A stretch of DNA of 64,000 bases from Diplosphaera chodatii (taxonomy: Eukaryota > Chlorophyta > Trebouxiophyceae > Prasiolales > Stichococcaceae). Under the pieces are notes generated by a model. The model did not search any database. It worked only from the letters and a program-made list of their open reading frames with translations, and was not told where the DNA came from. Of the stretch, positions 12,070-25,700 are shown piece by piece. The stretch's first letter is position 1. Each line of letters opens with the position of its first letter. The stretch is from NCBI GenBank assembly GCA_032358165.1, contig JAALGY010000059.1, positions 186,001 to 250,000 on the forward strand. The letters run 5' to 3'. The position numbers and the translations under genes were made by a program.

Positions 12070-12863
12070 CAGGGCTGCATGCGGCGGCGGCGAGGTCGGA
12101 GTGCCGCCGCCGCCGCCGCCGCACGCCTGTGCCAGCTGCAGAGGCAAGCGTCTACATGGCTGCTCCAGCCGCCTTTGTGCATGGGTGCTGCAGTGACATC
12201 ATAGATTTGCCTATTGATTGAAGGTGTATTGATTCTTCTCTGCACGGGCACTTGGCACTGTGTACGGTATGTACTGTTGAATCAGCTCGTGATGCTCAGG
12301 TTCACTGCTCTGCTTCCAGATTGATGTGATGTGTAGCAAGCATGCTGGCAGGCTGCCATTGTAGCCGTAGGTTTTGCACACATAGCTTACCAGGCTCCCC
12401 ACACCAAAGGATATGGTGGAACAAGCAGTTATCAGTTTGCTGAGCAAGACAACAGAGGTATCAGATGACCGTGTGCTCTGGATAGCGATGACCCTCTCGA
12501 TGCCCTGGTGCACAGTTCACTTCTGAGGCATGATGGTGCTGCGTTTTGACCCCCCCACGGCATGTCAAACCACATCATGCTGCACTCATCATAGGAAGTA
12601 TGCCGCTATTTCTCGGTAGGTGGCTGATCTGAACGACACGCTGATGTACTGATGGTGTGCCGCCGCTGCCCTTGCATCCCCTGACCCTGGCCCTGCGGCC
12701 TAAGATGTCGGCTGTCACGCGTGACAGCTGCCAGGAAGCCCTGCCAGGCGCTCCCCTGCAGGACTGTGCCCAGGTGACCTGCAGGAAGCCCGACCCCAGT
12801 GTACCACCCGCAGCGGCCGCCCCAGCCCGCGCCTGCTGCCTGTTGCCGGCACGATGCCGCCCG
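12070..12863. other. Convergent intergenic region between GT15-like and TspO genes
   Basis: Both neighbours end here, so it should contain two 3' UTRs. A (CCG/GCC) run of about six triplets sits at 12098-12123, just past the GT15 stop. I saw no exon and no clear TGTAA motif in either orientation. Confidence 0.5.
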
Positions 12864-14599
12864 CTACGCCGCCGCCTTCGCCTTCTCGGCGTACGACACG
12901 CCCGGCTCCACCTTCCCGGCCTCCACCGCGTCGGCGGCGTTCACCTCCGCAGCATGCCGCAGCTCCTCCGGGCTGCCCTGTATGGGCAACGCACAGTCAC
13001 GTGTGAAGCCCCCCGTATGAGCAGCCTGACCCTTCACGCTCTCTCACGCAGCTTCTGCTCGGTGAACAGGTGTGTCGCCGACCGACCGGCCCACGTGAAG
13101 TACTGATCAACCTACTCCTGGCATACAACAGCAGCAGGAGCAGGAGCAGGGCCTTTTGAGATGAACAAGCACATGATCCATCCATCGCTGAAACCACTAT
13201 GGCGAGCGCAGGCGTGCAAACAGGCGTGCCATCCTTGAAAGCGCATGGGCTACATCAACTGCATGAACATGCAAGTTGTTCCTGCGGACCAAGGACGGCG
13301 TGCGCCCACCTGCGGCGGGTTGTCGGTCATGATCTTGTAGTTCAGCGCGGTGGCATAGGTGGTCCTGCGGGCCGCAGGGTTCGATGATCAGCAGGGTCAG
13401 CATTGGTGTTGCCTGGCACAGGCACCAAATGAAAGACCAGTCTCGAGGCGGCGACTGCACAGACGCTTGTAACGGCACTTCAGGCCCAACGCAACCAAAC
13501 ATCAACACGCATGCGGTGTGAGATGCCAGGTGAGCACGGGTGCGCACCAGGCCAGGTAGGGCAGCAGCAGCGCCGCCGCCTTGCGGTCGTGCTTGTTGAA
13601 CTGCAGCGCTGTGAGGGCGATGGCCAGGTCCAGCGCTGCAGGGCAGGCGAAGCATTGCAGGATCAGCATGTCAGCGCTGCAGCCTGCTGTTCAGCTTCGG
13701 CTGCCCGCACACCACAGTATGTACGGGCACATCAAGTTAAGTGTGGGAATCTGACTTCAGCAGGTGTGCGAGCACAGCTGCTCGTGTCAGCAAGGGACTG
13801 AGCATGGGGCTAGGTACTTTCAGAAGGGTGTGTTGCAGTGCGCACCCAGGATGTCGCCGAGGGCGACCTTCAGCTTGTGCGCGTTGAAGAACAGCGGCTG
13901 CCTGCGGTGCAGATTGCATCAAGCCTGGTGTGCTGTTGCGCACAGTCCTGCTTGTACCATGGCCGCCACAGCCGCTACTGCATGCAATACGGGAGGGCTT
14001 GCCATCGCGGCAGGCAGCTGCATGCATTTGCTGCTGCCACGGCTGCCTGGCCAGAACCACCTGACCGCTCCCCTGGCGCTGCCCGCGACTCACCATGCAA
14101 AGTTGAGCGCCAGCTGCGCACCCCACAGCTTGGCTGCCAGACCACGCACGCCCTTCTGTGTCAGGCATGCACATACCCTAGTCAGCCATGGACAACACGA
14201 CCTCCACATGCACCATGCAATGGGCTTGCATGCGGTGGAGGAGGCTGCTCAGCCAGCTCGGCACATCAAGCACAGGGACCAAACTTGACTGACCAGTCCG
14301 CAGTGAGATCGTTGCTTTTACGGCTTGCCTGGTGCAGCACGCGCCACCCAGCATAGCCTTGTGCTGCGTACATGACCGCCCACATGGGGCCGAAAACGAA
14401 CTTGGGCGGCGTCCACTCCGGCTTCTTCAGCCGGTTGTACCTGTTGCAAAGCAAAGCAGCAGATGGACCCACTGTGCTGCATGCTGAATCGTATCAGCTC
14501 TGATTGGCGTCTCGCTACATGCAGGCGGTAGGATGCGTTTGCGCACCAGCCCTGGATGTGCGGCAGCGCGAACACGGAGATGACCTGCGCTACGGCCAT
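12864..14599 (-). CDS. TspO/MBR family tryptophan-rich sensory protein (translocator protein)
   Basis: Seven exons on the minus strand: 14599-14547, 14440-14329, 14155-14094, 13901-13846, 13635-13548, 13364-13310, 12977-12864, giving 179 residues. TspO proteins are five-helix membrane proteins that bind porphyrins and sterols, usually in mitochondria or ER/Golgi membranes in eukaryotes. Signature pieces appear in the family order: GWYNRLKKPEWTPPKFVFGP, MWAVMYAAQGYAGWRVLHQ, LWGAQLALNFAW, PLFFNAHKLKVALGDIL, ALLLPYLAW and TYATALNYKIMTDN. The last exon adds a 38-residue charged tail with no TspO match, so this protein is longer at the C-terminus than the usual about 160-170. The second intron is best explained by a GC donor (CAG|GCAAGC at 14329/14328). 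The start at 14599 gives a family-sized N-terminus; the frame is open slightly upstream. Confidence 0.88.
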
Positions 14600-15532
14600 C
14601 GGTCCGCCCACATACGCCACCTGCTCGGCAGCACATTTGCACCCACTGATCACTCACAGACCCTCGAACCGGCTGGTCTCCAACCTCCCCTTCGAGTGGA
14701 TTGGTCAGCCGCTTTTGAGGCGGCCGACCGTTTCACACACACACACTCACTGTGCACGCGACGGCTGGTGACTGCGGACTCAACCAATTGCTAATTACGC
14801 AGGATGATCAGCACGTGCTGCGCAGCTTGAAAGCCCGTGAGATGTCCAAAGAGACCATACTGAGATATGTGCTGAAGTTTGGCGATGCTGCAAGGCTGAT
14901 CGGCAGGGTCAGTTGGACAGCACATGCAAGCTGGGCTGGTCGATTGCCAGGACGATGATCGCCACCGGACGTTGAGGTAATCATTCAGGCAGCATGTCAG
15001 ACTCATACAGAATCGACTGGGCGTCGTGAGAAGATGCAGCAGGTTGGCCCTGTCTGCCAGATCACAGCCGAATGGTGCTCACCAACGACCGTGTCTCTGG
15101 CGGCAGGTTGAGCTTCACCATGTTGGCGGTTGACGGATCGCGGGACGGCTGCTACCTGGCGTGCGTTTGCTGACTGTGGGGGCCTGAGGCAGTGCGGCGC
15201 TGGTACACCCGGCGCGCAAGCGGGCGAAGGAGTCAGCAAGCCGACAACAAAGTATGGTCGCAGTGGCCCGAGTCCCCGGCGGCAAATTTGGTGGCAAGGG
15301 TGCTTGCCAGTGGTGAGGGATGAATGGTGAGGGATACACGGTGACGACTGAGCCTTCAGCACGCACGCTTAGTGCGTATTAGTATCGGCATTACTTTGAG
15401 CCGATTTGGCAGACAGTACTGCTTCGGCATCCGCCACCATGAGCATGGCAGCGTCCAGACTGCAGTTACGCAGCCCGTGCCTGCAACAAGTGCACCGCTA
15501 ACCGCCACCCTGCACCGCTGCCTGCTCCGCTG
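14600..15532. promoter_or_regulatory. Intergenic region upstream of TspO and downstream of the TBC gene
   Basis: Both genes are on the minus strand, so this should hold the TspO promoter and the TBC 3' UTR. I see no exon with family similarity and no named element. Confidence 0.35.
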
Positions 15533-18500
15533 TCACCGCTCCGTCAGGTGGCTGCGCGCGTCGCCGAAGCTGGCGCGCCACAGGTACGCGCGCGCCAGGA
15601 CGGACTCGATGTCCTTCTCGCCCCACTCAGCCGTCGACGGCTTTTGCAGAAACAACACAATCTCCTGCAGCGTTCAGCACCAATGGTCAGCATGGCGTCA
15701 CCGCATCCCTGTGTATCTTTCACATCAACCTGCTGTCTGGCATTATACTAAACGAATTCCACGGTAAATGTACTGCAGAAGGTTTTGGCCATACCTGAAA
15801 GTCCATGGTCCGCAGGGGCCCTGACCACGACAGCAGGAACGCGGCCGCCACGTAGATGAGGAAGCCCTTCAGGCGGCTGCCCTCCGCCAGGTAGGTGTCC
15901 CACAGCCGCGTCGCCAGGCTGAAGGGCACCTCCCTGATGAGCAGGCAGTTGATCCAGCTGCAGCAGGCAAGACGAGCGTCACGTCGTCTGTCAGGTCTGT
16001 GCCGCTTCCGCCGCCGCACACACACTGATGCCCTTCAGCGGTGCCCCTCAAGTGCACACCAGCCTGGAAGTATAACCAACGCGTTGCTCCGGACTGCGAC
16101 TGATGCTGCCTCACCGAAAGGAGAACTGCAGGAAGTCGACGCTCTCGCTGTCCAGGTGCCTCGCCACAGGCTCATCTATCCTCCTGCAGGGTGACGTTGC
16201 CAAACGACTCGAGGACTGCTGCATGTCAACATGGCGCGGGCACAGCACAGTCTCACGTGCGTCGTCCATGCGTGTGCCAGTTCCGTAGATGGACTATGGT
16301 TCAGACACATACTTGAGATGCTGACGCTAGCAGCGCTTGTCAGCATCGGCCGTGCGTCCTCAGGTCACCTGACGAGCTCCTTCAGGTGGAACACCGTCCG
16401 CTGGATGCCCGGCTGCGCGTACGTGTAGTGGTCCTGGATGCCGTCCAGCAGCTTGCACAGGCACCAGTAGCTGTCCGCCTCCACCTGGACATGCAAGGCA
16501 GCACCTTTGAAAAGCTTAGCATGCCAGGGTCCGCTGTTGAATCCAAATGATTATGAGTGCATCGACTGCACATGTACATCATCACGGTCTGCGAGGTACT
16601 CGTGCAGGTTTGGTGGCGTGCATATGTGGTGACATCCTCAACGTGCCTCCAGCATCTGTTCTTCAGAGACGCTGGCGATGTCCCAGGACGCCATGGGCTG
16701 CTCCCGAGTGAAGTGCTCGCCCAGGAAGACCGCGAGGAAGGGCGTCACCAGGTCGTTGATGCCCTGCACGTAGCCGCTGGCGGGGTGCCTGCGACATTGG
16801 CCAGGGGGCTCAGCAGGCGGCCAACGTTTCCGCCTGCTTAATTCGCCACTTGAGAACCCAAGACTTCGATGAAGAGGCTCAACCAGCGCCACAATATTCA
16901 GCTGTGAGTTATGCTATGGCCCCCAGCCAGCGAGGGCCCGCTTTGCTGCTGCAACGCTGCGTGAAGGACAGGGTTCTGAGACTATCATCACCTGACGCCC
17001 CAGATGTACAGGATGCGCTCCAGGCTCTTCTGTACAGGAGCCTGATGGAAGAACGCCACCTCTGGCGCCGTGCGCGGCACATCCACAACCACCTACGAGA
17101 CCATGCCGCAAAGATGAAGTGCATGCTGCTGCAACCAGGTGGGATATTCCCCTCCACTCGTCGAGTGCCAGGTCTCGACAGACACCACCCAGCAAGCAGG
17201 TTGAAGGGGCAGGGCCTGCCGCTCTCATTATGCCCCTATCTTTCAATTGCAGCTGCAAACATGGGGTGTCTAGGCGCTTTTAACAATGCGAAAGCAGAGT
17301 CTGTAGCAACACAGTGGTGTTGTGGTTTTTGGCGTACCTGCCGCAGCGCATTGGCCTCGTCCTCTGTGCGCTCCGCGGGCGGGATGTCGTAGAACTGCGG
17401 CAGGTAGTCCCGGTACTCCCGCCGCTTCCGCGCCAGCATCGCCTCCCTGCAGGATCAGGTACAGGGAGCTGCACGCCGACCGCACAAACGTGCACAAAAA
17501 GCCGCGACACCTTCGCTGGCGGCACGCCCGGCAGGAGGCCACTGCGGGCGGAGACCGTGCTGGAGCTGGGCCAGGGCCGCGGCGCGCCTGCGGTCGCGGG
17601 AGGGGGGCAGGTAGCCGAGCAGCAGGCGCCAGCAGTCGGCGCGCAGCGGCGGCGGGCACCCGCTCCACGTCGCCTCCCGCAGCGCGTCCAGGTCCACCTG
17701 CGGGCGGCCCCGCGACACGGCGTCACACGCGCCATGCTCCCCTCCGCAGTGCAAGGCCTGAACATGCTGTGGCGTTGAAAGCTGCCAGGGCTGCGCGGCA
17801 TCACTCGTGCCCCCATCGTGTATTTCCCGCACTGTGGGGCCTGAACACGCTGTGGAGCTGTTGCTTGTCAAGGCTGCACGGGGGCAAGCACCTCCGCACC
17901 GCTCCTTGCCAAGCTTTGAGGCAGCATTGGGCGTGCACATTCACTTGCGGCTGTGCTGGAGGCCGTGCGCACCACACGGTCGCTGAGTATCCGCTGGAAC
18001 TTCTCCAGGCGCGCTGTGTACTTTGGCGCGGTTGCTGCCGGCTCTGCACCACGACGTGAGGATGCTCATCCATGCAATACCCTGCCAATAGGCGCTTCCA
18101 CACAGCATGCGCGCTCGACAAGAGTACGTGTGGAAGGGCTCGCTGGCAGCAGCTGACCTTGGTCGGCTGCTACAGGGCTGCCGACTGCTGGTGAGGCCGG
18201 GCCGCTCCCTGGCGAGGTGGCGCCATTTGCTGTGGCGCCGCCAGCAGGGGTCTTTGCTGCCGCTGCCTCCCGCGCCAGCTGCGACGCCGCACTGCTGGTC
18301 CGCGAGACGGGTGCCGAGGCCAGCTGCAGGTACAGCATCACAGCTGATCAAGGTCTGCTCCGGACAGCAGTTGTGGACGGCCGCTGCGACCTAGCAGGGC
18401 AGCCTTAGTCATTCACCACAAGACTACAACTGCCCATGCCAGCCAGGCAGGCTTGACACCAGTCCTGAATGAAAGCAGTGTGTGCCTACGTGCGCTGCAT

Positions 18501-18976
18501 CAGGCTGTGCGCTGGACGGAGCTGCTGCAGGGGGGCCGTCCGACGCTCGTGCTGCCGGCCCTGCATTTGGCTGTGACTGCGCAGCTCCGGCACTGCTGCC
18601 ATCACGCACTGTTGCCTTGTCCGTGCGGCTGAGACGCACCGTGCCTGGCAGGCTTCGCCCCTTCAGAAAGCTGCACACACATGAACGCAACAGTTCTGTA
18701 CCGCATGCAGCAGGGTGCGCATTCGATCAAGAGCGAGATGGTGTGGCCCATCCGCTTGGGAACTTCCAACAGACGCGCTGCTCAAGCATGGTTGCAACTC
18801 GTTGAATAACCAGACCGTGGGTCTATCGTGCTTTGACGAAATGCCCTGCAATGCGCATCTGAAAATGGTAACTTCTGCAGCACTTGCCGCGGTAGCCCTG
18901 CCCACCTGCGCACGGACTGCATGCTGGCGCTGCCGAAGCTCGCCTTCGCGGGGCTGCCGGCCTCATCGCTGGCCAT
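15533..18976 (-). CDS. TBC1D22-type TBC domain RabGAP
   Basis: Twelve exons on the minus strand: 18976-18906, 18670-18490, 18323-18128, 18034-17973, 17697-17588, 17446-17338, 17092-16992, 16788-16647, 16484-16369, 16183-16115, 15957-15795, 15664-15533, giving 483 residues. TBC proteins accelerate GTP hydrolysis by Rab GTPases. The N-terminus has FLKGRSLPGTVRLS, like the FWKRSAKLPG start of TBC1D22, then a low-complexity linker, then RLEKFQRILS and VDLDALREATWSG. The TBC domain follows: RADCWRLLLGYLPPSRDRR, VDVPRTAPEVAFFHQ (IPRT motif with the arginine finger), ASGYVQGINDLVTPF (the YVQG glutamine finger), KLLDGIQDHYTYAQPGIQR, DFLQFSFRWINCLLIRE and RLWDTYLAEG. Both catalytic fingers are present, so GAP activity is expected. 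Two introns (after 17588 and after 16647) need GC donors to keep phase and alignment. Confidence 0.87.
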
Positions 18977-19704
18977 AGCAGCCCGCTAGCACCCTCCTGG
19001 GAACCTCAAGGCCACTTTGAGATGCTGCCACAACAATCGCGGCCTTTGCAGGGACCTGAGATAGCAATGAGCTTTACATATGCTGCAGCAGCTGGTCCAT
19101 CGCCACGGTGGTCTAGCTGAAGCCGTGCTCTTCCGGCAAGCAGGTCATCGGTGCAGAATTTGGTTGCTCTTTCGCAGGGTGCACAGTCTGATCATGCAGA
19201 ACCGGTCAGCAGCGCAAGCACCACGTTACTCAATACGACGGCACCTCCTCTGACGCCAAGCGCAGTTGTGAGCCAGCTGCACTGCAGGAGTGCACAATGC
19301 AGCGGCCCTCAGCGCACACTTCCACCCCTTCGCCAGAGCGCGCCTGCAGCATCGGCAACAAAGCCATACGCAGCTGTTTCAGTGTCACCTCCAGAGCACT
19401 GGGTTGTATATGTGACTCTTTATATCGCGTTGGGCAGGTCTGCAAAAACTGGTGGTCGATGCGTGCTCCGCACGCAGTTGCTGGGTCGCTGTTCTTGGTC
19501 ACACTGGAGTCCGAGCGTCGCACTTCAAGCATTCCGACAGTCAAAAGAAGTTTTTCATATTTCATATGATAAAGTGTGCGTCTTGCTGCACTCGATGACG
19601 TGAAGTTGTCCTCAACATTTGCCCTGCTGCCTACCAAACCTCAGGCTGATCGACCCCCACCCGTGATTGTTGGGTGCATACCAGCGAGCAGTGCATGTGT
19701 AGTG
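18977..19704. promoter_or_regulatory. Divergent region between the TBC gene (-) and the kinesin gene (+)
   Basis: The two genes start 728 bases apart and point outward, so their promoters should lie here. I found no exon that fits either neighbour and no recognisable core element. Confidence 0.4.
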
Positions 19705-22700
19705 ATGTCCAGCAAGCCAGGCAGCAGGCAGACGAGCTTCACGGGGCGGCAGAACCGCAAAGCTGGAGCGGCGCCCGCCCCGCAGCAGGTGCGCTCGCAG
19801 CTGGGACGGCCTGGTCGACTGCTTCGGGTGTGTAGCGACGTCGCAAGACATTTGTGAGATAGATCCGAGGCAGCAAACCGTGAGTCTGGTCATGCAGGGC
19901 CCGAATGCCGGCTTCATCGCCGCCAGGCCTGGTAACATGCAGCTGCAACCGCCGCCAGGCATGCCGCTTGGGCCGCCACCAACCGGTGGGCAGCACAGCG
20001 GACCAGTGCCACCTTATGGAGCTGGCATGCAGCTGCCGCCTCTATGGCCGCCTGGGATGCCGCCAACCTTCCCACCTGGTGTCATGCCGCCGGGGTTCCC
20101 GCAGTGCCCTCCCGGGGCCATGCCAATGCCGCGCATGCCGCCGCAGTTCCCGGCTGCCCTGATGCCGCCGCAGGCGCAGCTGCAGCAGCAGATGCCGCAG
20201 CAGATGCAGCATCAGATGCCGCTCGTCAGCATGGGGCCCGGCCCTGGCAGCCCGCTACCGGGACCAGGCAGCGGCCCCGGCATGCGACCTCCAACGTTCG
20301 GCTTCCTGCCGCCGGACGGCGTGCTTCCAGGCGGGGTCCAGCAGGCGGGCGTCCCGCCAGGCTTCCAGATCAGCTTTGCGCAGCAGAGCCAGCAGCAGCC
20401 CGGCAGCCCGCAGCTACAGCAGCGCGGGCAGCCGGGGAGCACGGTGCAGTCGCCGGCGGTGTCCCGAGGCCCGAGCCGGGGCCACAGCGCTGCAGAGCCA
20501 CTGCCACAGGGCAGCGCAGGGCAGCAGCAGCCTTATCAGCAAGGCGCCATGCCATACCAGGTACACCCACCTGATGTTGCTATGCAGGACTGTAGGGCTG
20601 TGCTACGTCTCTCAACGGAGGCACATATCCCAGAAGTCCACAGCGGTCATCGCGCTGTGTTTGTAGCCCCGGCAGAAGCTTGCCTCAGGAGCAAGAACTA
20701 CCTGGGTGTGCACACGAGCTGACTTGAGCACTACTTTCTGCCGTGCAGCCGCTGCCGCAGCCAATCGTATCAGGGCACATGGCAGGAACCCGCACGCCGC
20801 AGGGGGGCTATGGCGCGCCTCACTCTGCTAGCGGCAGGTTGCAGGTGTGGATCGCACATTCCTGGCACGATCAGGCTGACAGCCGGTCAGGAGCATCCCT
20901 GAGCACAACAGCTCATGATCGACGAAGTTATGTTGCGTTTGCCCGCGCAGGGCAGCAGCGGTGGCAGTGGAGCATCGACCCCCACACGACGCGGGGGTGC
21001 CACGACTCCCACACCCGGCCACAAGTCTGGGACATCCACTCCGCAGGCAGAGCTGTCAGCATGGATGCTTGTACTAGATGATAAGATGATGTGCGCCTCA
21101 AGTGTTGAGTGGTGCGTCTATGTGTATCCATGGATGGTGGATTTCAGTGAGCAGCACGACGTTTCAATGAGACATATATCATCCGTGCAGAGGGGCGCAT
21201 CAATGCACCACAGCTCGTCAAAGCGGGCTCCAGCGGCATCAGCGCCTGTTGGGCAGGTGAACGACAATGACAACATCAAGGTGAGGCTGAGTCTACACAA
21301 AATCATCACGTGTAGCTGCATGCACAATGCGGTCATGAACAAAGCAGCTGCACGCTCATGCTGGCAGCTAGCGCACAGCACAGTCCGCATGGTGGCAGCA
21401 AAGACTAGGCACAAACCCGGACATGCACTCGCCAGGGCACTTCGGCTCCTGCCCTTGCAGGCAAGGGGACAACGTTCTGACCAGGTTGCACTGCATCGGC
21501 AGGTGGTTGTGCGGGTGCGGCCCATGTTCGATGTGGAGGCGGCACGCAGCGAGCAGTATGCTGTGCAGACCAACCCTGAGGACCCGCGCCATGTTCAGGT
21601 GGCTGCTGGTTCTAGTTCGTGGTCTGGACGTGCAGCTGCTGGGCTGTTGCCATTGTATTGCCTTGCAGGACAGTGAGCGCATGTTCCACGGTGTGCTTCT
21701 TCACGCAGGTGATGACGGCGGGTGAGAAAGGCGGACCGCCCTCTGCGCACGACTTCAGCTTCCACGGGTGCCTGGGACCTGCGGCTGGTCAGGCATGTCG
21801 ACATCTGCTGCAAGTATGCTGTATCGTGATGTAGTGGCAGTGAGTCTCTGGTCTGGCCTTGCTCCATTGCCCAGGGCCCATGAGGGTGTGATAATATAAC
21901 GCAACAAGCCGCATGCCCTGACATGGTGTCCGCTCCCATGCAGATGGATGTCATGCGCATGTGTGGCATCACGCAGCTCATCGACGCCGCACTGTCGGGC
22001 TTCAATGTCACCATCATGGTGTACGGCCAGACCGGCAGCGGCAAGACGTGAGTCAGGGTTTTGATCAAGTCGAGCCACACCTTGTACCATATGGTGGTGG
22101 CTGCTTCTGCATCTGCCATGCAGAATGTCTGCGACACCGTGCACTAGGCTCGCTCAGCGTCCTTGCAGCACTGACTTGATTACCCAGCTTGCATTTTGCC
22201 GGCTGCCACCAGCGTCGAGTCCCAGCGATGTCAAGCTGGGATGAAACATTGATTGGACTCGGCTGACTTGCGGTCACCTGGTGCAGGTTCACCATGTCTG
22301 GTCGGGAGGAGGTCATCGACGAGGAGGGCTATGTTGGTGCCCACCAGCTGCCTTCTCTGCCGCATGTCCAGCTGCCGGCACCCACTGATGCTGCATGCTT
22401 GACTGACATGTCCTGCTTGCAAGGCTCAGGTGGCCGTAACGTTTGCCCTTTTGGTCATCCACTTCAGGTGATGCAGAGGACGGCATTGTGAGCCTGGCGG
22501 TGCAGTACCTGTATGAGCGGGTTGCTGGCGGCGCGACAGGCGCCCGCCACGAGCTCAAGTCAGTGCTGCTGCGGGGTGCAGTGTCCAGAAACCAGCTGCA
22601 TAGGCGTGAGGACTTGCAGCCCAACCGTGTCCTGGACCGCTGCAAGCTGGCTTGACGTCTGCGGTCGCACCTCCGCTCAATGCAGCTGTATCGGCGTCTG

Positions 22701-25700
22701 CAGGGCCAGTTACTGCGAGATCTACAACGAGGGCCTGCACGACCTGATTCGCTACAACAACCGGGCGCAGCTGGCGGTGCGGTGGGACCCGGGGCACGGC
22801 TTCCACGTGCCGGAGCTGGCCAAGGTGCCCGCCCCCGCGCTGCAGGACATGTACAAGGTGTGCATGCACCTGGCTGCGTGCATGCGCCGCATGCAAGTCC
22901 TACGCCTGCAAAGCGTTAAGTGTTGTGATTTGCTGCGATGAGTCCAGCATGTTGGCGTCAAGCAACAGCATGCAGAACGTGAGCTGGCTGGGCTGCTGCT
23001 CACATGCGCAGGTCATCAGCCGCGGCATGACGCACCGCCGGGTGGGCAGCCACGAGCTCAACCTGGAGTCGTCGCGCTCCCACTCCATCATGACGGTGTA
23101 CGTGGAGTCCAGTCCCACCAGCCCGCAGGTGACCACTCTGGCTGGCTTGCTCCGGGGCTGCTTGGCGCTGCGGGCCACGAGCGGCTGCATGTTATTCATA
23201 AGTCATCAGCGAGACTCATATGCAGCCCGAGAGCAGCAGCTGCTTGCGGTGGCGGGGTCTTTGGGCTGCCGATGTGCGGCCATGCGGTGTAGGACCCGGA
23301 CTTCGGGCACATGCGGCATGGGAAGATCAGCTTCGTGGATCTGGCGGGCTCCGAGCGGCTGCGGGACACCAAGTCGTCGGGCGAGATGCTGAAGGAGACG
23401 TCCAACATCAATCGCTCCCTCTTCACGCTGGGCAAGGTGACCTTGTTGCCAGCGACGTACCTATGACCTGCCGCCAGCATGTAGACGCTAGACGGGAATG
23501 CATTGTACAGTCGTATGTGTTTTGTTGCAAATGCCATTGTTGCTGTGCTACAAAGCGGGCTTGTGAGTGTTCATTAGGGTGTTATGTTCGAGGGCTGTTG
23601 ATCGGGTCACTGCCTGCAGGTCATCTCAGCGCTGGCGGAGAGCTCTGTGGCTGGCCGCTCTGCCGGCGAGCCGCCGCCGCACATCCCCTACCGCGACTCC
23701 AAGCTGACCAAGCTGCTCATGGACTCGCTGGTGGGTTGCAATGTGTCAAGTGATTGCAGTTTCCTTTAAACTCATACGCTGCTACTGGAAGTGGTGCTTG
23801 GAGTCGAGTAGCAATGACAACGTCAAGCCGCCTCCAACTCCTGGCGACATGTGCTGCAAAGCAGCGTCAAATGTAAGACCCTGTGGTGCAGGGCGGCTCT
23901 GCCCTGGCGCTGATGATCGCGTGCTGCAGCCCGGCGTCGTCCGCGGTCGAGGAGACGCTGAGCACGCTGAGCTACGCGACGCGCGCCAAAAACATCCGCA
24001 ACCGCCCCGCCGTGCAGGTAGCGATAGGGGCAAGACGTCCACGGGCGTTGGCTCCCGCTTTTCGCCTATATCGACTGGCTCCAGTGCAGCGGTCCAGCTG
24101 TGACCAGCGGCTGCCCACAGCACCAGCTGGGCAGCGGGTCCGCCCCCAGCTGAAACGCCAGCAGTCGCCCTGAGGCCCCTGCTACACGTTGCCAGTCTTA
24201 ACATGTTGCCAATCTTAAGAAACTGTTTGATGTGCAGCTGGACGCTCAGGAGGCGACGATCGCGGCGCTGCGGCGGGAGGTGCACGCGCTGCGCTCGGAG
24301 AACGAGCACCTGCGCAGCGAGACGCTGGCCGGCGCCGCCTCCGCCGGGGTGCGCGCCTCAAAGCACACATGACATGTGTGCCCTGATGTTGAGGCACTCT
24401 CAAGGTTGGAGTTGTGCATGTTCAAAGCATGCGGCCATGCTGTCAGGGAGCAGCGGTCGCAGTGCTCGGTCGTGCTGCAGGTCACACTGCCGCCGGGCTC
24501 GCCGAGCGCAGAACCCCAGCCGCTGGGGACGCAGCCGTTCTTGGCGCCCGGCCCCGCCGCCGGCAGCCCGGGCCCGGCAGCGGCGCCGCCGCAGCAGATG
24601 GCGGTCCCAACAGACGTGGCGGGCGCGCCGCTGCCCAACCCCGCGGTGGCGGCGACAGCGGCGGCGGCCGCGGCGGCGGCGCGGCCCAGGACCGGCAGCC
24701 CCGGGCCGCTGCACAACTCGCCGCTCGCTAAGGCGCACGCCCCGGGCGGGGCGCCGCTCACCGGGCACGCCCGGCAGGTGCACCGCCTGCACACTGCAGT
24801 GCCCCGTGTGTGCAAGGTCTTGCATGGCGACCCTCGCACTGCAGTCAAACATGCTGCTGCATTCCAGATGCCAGACAGGAGGACCTCAACGCTGTTTCGA
24901 GCATGTTTGCTGTGCTGGGGCAGGCCAGCGGCCTGGTGGCGCTGTCACATGATGATGCGCCGGAGGGGCGGCCCCAGAGCACACGGCCCCTGGCCGACCG
25001 CCTGGGCACATCGCATGGTGGGCCTGCACCTTCAGCTGCTAGTATTGTATGCAGAGTCCTGCAGAAGCCTGGAAGAACTGGTGCCATTTGCGTCCTAGGC
25101 TGTGTAGACCTGCGAATCACAGTGGAGGTCTTGTCACCTCTCTACTTGAGCATCTGTCATGTGTTGTCTCGTAAAATTGGATTGTGCTAACCAGTTGAAT
25201 TTGTGCACACAGGTCTGCCGGCTGGCGCAGCAGCACCGCGGCCGCTCAGCCGCGCCGCGAGCACGGAGCCGCCCCAGGGTGGGGCGCAGGGCGGCCTGGC
25301 CCCTGCAGCGGGCGGCGCTGCTGCGGCGGCGGCGGCGGTGCAGGCTGCCAACACAGCCTTCATGCCGGTAAGGGCTGGCATCTGGTCGATGGTCCATGCA
25401 TCAGAGTGCACATTGCTGTGACTTGTCACACGTGCCACAAGTACAGCAGTATCAATGTGCAGCAGCGCAATATCAGGCACTCATTTCATGGACAACACCG
25501 AACTGGGGATGGACAAGTGAAGCTGAGTAGTGATCCCTTGACGAGCACACGCCAGATGGCACTGGCGTGCGCACAGGAGGAGGCGGCGTCGCGGCTCAAG
25601 GAGACGCAGCTGCTGGTGGAACGCTTCAGCCAGGTGCTGCTTCCAGCTTCCTGGCGCCCTGCCTTCATCAAGTGCACGGCCTGCCCTGCCCACCCTCAGA

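Noticed and set aside
12098..12123. (CCG/GCC)n run as a coding polyproline or polyalanine tract
   Set aside because: It lies after the GT15-like stop codon in a convergent 3' region, so it was treated as a simple repeat.
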